Below, piece by piece: positions 41,490 through 43,491 of a DNA stretch of 43,491 bases; position 1 is the stretch's first letter; the number at the start of each line of letters is the position of its first letter. Origin of the DNA: Lachnospiraceae bacterium UBA7060 (GTDB lineage: Bacteria > Bacillota > Clostridia > Lachnospirales > Lachnospiraceae); assembly GCA_002493835.1 (NCBI GenBank), contig DLAA01000138.1, positions 9,222 through 52,712 of the forward strand, given 5' to 3'. Below the pieces are notes generated by a model. The model saw only the letters and a list, made by a program, of their open reading frames with translations. It did no database searches and was not told the origin of the DNA. A program made the position numbers and the translations under genes.

Positions 41490-43271
41490 ATGCAAAAAAT
41501 ATTGGATTTGATTTCGGAGGAAATGAAAAAAGCCTTTGAGGCAGCAGGATATGAAGGAGAGCTGGGCAGAGTAACCCTCTCCAATAGGCCGGATTTGTGT
41601 GAATATCAGTGTAACGGTGCCATGGCTGGAGCGAAGAAGTATCACAAGGCACCGCTTGTGATTGCGCAGGATGTGGCGGGGCAGCTTGGGGAGAGTGAGG
41701 TGTTTTCAGAGGTGACGGCGGTGGCGCCGGGTTTCCTGAATCTGAAAGTGAAAGAGGCATTTGTTCGGAACTATTTGCGCAGAATGCAGGAGAGTGAAAA
41801 ATTCGGCATGGAAATGCCCGATAAAGCAAAGAAAATAATTATTGACTATGGTGGTCCAAATGTAGCAAAGCCGCTTCATGTGGGGCACCTGCGCTCAGGC
41901 ATCATTGGGGAGAGTATCAAGAGAATCTGCCGTTATGCAGGCCATGAAGTGATCGGAGATATTCATCTGGGGGATTGGGGTTTACAGATGGGATTGATTA
42001 TTACAGAGTTGCAAAAAAGAATGCCTAAGCTCGTCTATTTTGATGACGCCTATACAGGGGAGTACCCCAAGGAGGCACCCTTTACCATATCGGAGCTGGA
42101 GGAGATTTATCCTACAGCGAGTGCGAAGTCCAAGGAGGATGAAGCCTACAAAGCGGCTGCCATGGAGGCTACCTATAAACTGCAGAACGGCGTGAGGGGT
42201 TACCGTGCCCTTTGGCAGCATATTATCAATGTTTCCGTGGCGGATTTGAAGAGAAACTATGAAAATCTGCAAGTGGAATTTGATCTCTGGAAGGGAGAGT
42301 CTGATGTCCACGACATCATTCCCGGCATGGTGGAAGAGATGAAAAAAGGCGGTTATGCTTATGAAAGCGACGGTGCGCTGGTGGTGGATGTGAAGGAAGA
42401 GACAGACACTAAGGAAGTCCCGCCATGTATGATTTTGAAATCCGACGGGGCATCTCTCTATAATACGACTGATCTGGCGACCATTATGGATCGGATGGCG
42501 AACTATCACCCGGATAAGCTGATTTATCTGACGGACAAAAGGCAGGAGCTGTATTTTGAGCAAGTGTTTCGCTGTGCAAGGAAGACTAAGTTGGTCAATG
42601 AAGATACAGAGCTTGTGCACATAGGCTTTGGCACTATGAATGGTAAGGACGGCAAGCCCTTTAAAACGAGGGAGGGCGGTGTTATGCGTCTGGAGAACTT
42701 GATCCGGGAAATTAATGAAGAGATGATCCGCAAAATTCAGGATAATGCGAAGACAAAGGGTTATGAGGTCGATGCAGAACAGGCAGAGGAGACGGCTAAG
42801 ATTGTGGGACTTGCGGCAATTAAATACGGAGATCTTTCTAATCAGGCGTCTAAGGACTATATTTTTGATATGGACAGATTCACATCCTTTGAGGGGGATA
42901 CCGGGCCGTATATTCTCTACACGATTGTACGCATCAAGTCAATTTTGAGCAAATATGTGGAACAGGGCGGAAAATTGACTGATATAGTCATAGAAGATGC
43001 GACGAGTGTGTCAGAAAAGGATATGATGCTGGAATTGGCGAAGTTTAACGCCATGATGGAGACAGCTTATGAGGAAATTGCACCTCACAGAATTTGTGCT
43101 TACATCTACGATCTGGCTAACGCTTTCAATCGTTTTTATCATGAGACAAAAATATTGACTGAAGAGGATAATAGAAGGAAAGCAGGATGGATTGCGCTAT
43201 TGAAACTGACTAAAGACGTTTTAGAGGTTTGCATAGATCTGCTTGGTTTCAGTGCACCGGATCGAATGTAA
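41490..43271 (+). CDS. argS: Arginyl-tRNA synthetase
   Basis: The 593-residue class Ia synthetase charges tRNA-Arg. The N-terminal additional domain (about residues 1-105) is followed by the HIGH-type motif HVGH at 130-133 within PNVAKPLHVGHLRSGIIG. A KTREGG segment stands in the KMSK region, which is often degenerate in ArgS, and the C-terminal anticodon-binding helices end in LLGFSAPDRM. Two starts are possible: ATG 41478 with GAAAGG only 2 nt away, and ATG 41490 with 13 nt; I choose 41490 because MQKILDLISEEMKKAFE is the usual N-terminus. Confidence 0.95.
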   Translation: MQKILDLISEEMKKAFEAAGYEGELGRVTLSNRPDLCEYQCNGAMAGAKKYHKAPLVIAQDVAGQLGESEVFSEVTAVAPGFLNLKVKEAFVRNYLRRMQESEKFGMEMPDKAKKIIIDYGGPNVAKPLHVGHLRSGIIGESIKRICRYAGHEVIGDIHLGDWGLQMGLIITELQKRMPKLVYFDDAYTGEYPKEAPFTISELEEIYPTASAKSKEDEAYKAAAMEATYKLQNGVRGYRALWQHIINVSVADLKRNYENLQVEFDLWKGESDVHDIIPGMVEEMKKGGYAYESDGALVVDVKEETDTKEVPPCMILKSDGASLYNTTDLATIMDRMANYHPDKLIYLTDKRQELYFEQVFRCARKTKLVNEDTELVHIGFGTMNGKDGKPFKTREGGVMRLENLIREINEEMIRKIQDNAKTKGYEVDAEQAEETAKIVGLAAIKYGDLSNQASKDYIFDMDRFTSFEGDTGPYILYTIVRIKSILSKYVEQGGKLTDIVIEDATSVSEKDMMLELAKFNAMMETAYEEIAPHRICAYIYDLANAFNRFYHETKILTEEDNRRKAGWIALLKLTKDVLEVCIDLLGFSAPDRM

Positions 43272-43289
43272 AAAGATAGATAAAAGTAC

Positions 43290-43319
43290 TTGACAAACAA
43301 TGACAATTAATTGTATACT
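43290..43319 (+). promoter_or_regulatory. Promoter of the tRNA cluster
   Basis: TTGACA (43290-43295), 18-bp spacer, TATACT (43314-43319), a strong promoter 37 bp before tRNA-Val. A GCGGG/CCCGC dyad (43326-43330 with 43343-43347) follows. Confidence 0.85.
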
Positions 43320-43355
43320 AGCAGAGCGGGTTGCGTGAGTAGCCCGCACACAATT

Positions 43356-43428
43356 GGGGTCTTAGCTCAGCTGGGAGAGCATCTGCCTTACAAGCAGAGG
43401 GTCATAGGTTCGAGCCCTATAGGCCCCA
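43356..43428 (+). tRNA. tRNA-Val (anticodon TAC)
   Basis: A full 73-nt cloverleaf. Acceptor GGGGTCT (43356-43362) pairs with AGGCCCC (43421-43427) with one G-U pair. The D arm has AGCTCAGCTGGGAGAGC. Anticodon stem TCTGC/GCAGA encloses loop CTTACAA with anticodon TAC at 43389-43391. The T arm has GGTTCGAG. The discriminator is A43428 and no CCA is encoded. Confidence 0.96.
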
Positions 43429-43472
43429 TTTGGAAAGCCAATGATGGTTTCCTAATATTTATATGGTTATAT

Positions 43473-43491
43473 GGCGAGATAGCTCAGCTGG
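43473..43491 (+). tRNA. Start of a second tRNA, cut by the window edge
   Basis: GGCGAGATAGCTCAGCTGG has the form of an acceptor 5' strand followed by a D arm (AGCTCAG-CTGG). The anticodon is outside the window, so its identity is open. Confidence 0.8.

Overview
The window looks like a chromosomal segment of an anaerobic Clostridia member, most likely Lachnospiraceae. This is inferred from strong GGAGG-type ribosome binding sites, sigma-A promoters of TTGACA-17-TATAAT type, a T-box riboswitch, a single-chain PurL with its glutaminase domain, secreted modular surface proteins, and a tRNA gene without an encoded CCA. Only sequence reading was used; no database search was run.

Layout. Positions 1-6166 carry envelope and signalling genes: the 3' part of a chemoreceptor, a MATE exporter, a small anchored protein followed by an S11 D-Ala-D-Ala carboxypeptidase, and a secreted metallo-beta-lactamase-fold hydrolase. 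Divergent from the hydrolase is an AT-rich gene (6425-7783) for a secreted protein with 14 CxxC motifs. A gene-poor gap of about 680 bp follows. Positions 8330-13365 form a plant-galactan locus: a LacI-family regulator, a 68-residue unknown protein, a 612-residue unknown enzyme-like protein, a 72-residue zinc-ribbon protein and a cytoplasmic-type GH53 endo-beta-1,4-galactanase. Two near-identical LacI-type operators, one just after the regulator's possible promoter and one on the +1 of the 612-residue gene's promoter, tie the locus together. An OFA-family transporter with its own promoter and terminator follows.

Positions 15030-17823 read leftward: a lipoprotein and a 752-residue cyclic-nucleotide-binding-domain protein. 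A 1184-residue secreted protein (acidic 17-residue repeats, transglutaminase-like domain, Ig-like domains) reads rightward from 18038. Then come a small conserved-looking protein, a TetR regulator and purL.

Positions 26914-43271 are mostly biosynthesis. A tryptophan T-box precedes trpD-trpC-trpF-trpB-trpA; trpE and trpG are absent. A separate promoter then drives carA-carB-queH, followed by two overlapping polytopic membrane proteins. argS has its own promoter. The window ends with tRNA-Val(UAC) and the start of another tRNA.

The most unusual signal is a multi-hairpin intergenic element present twice, at 12060-12209 and 28469-28629. Its stems differ between the copies by paired, compensatory changes, so the RNA (or cruciform) fold appears to be under selection. 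Other unrelated-sequence but similarly folded elements lie in the intergenic spaces of the trp and car operons. The galactan locus, with its unknown 612-, 68- and 72-residue proteins, is the best candidate for an undescribed enzyme system.
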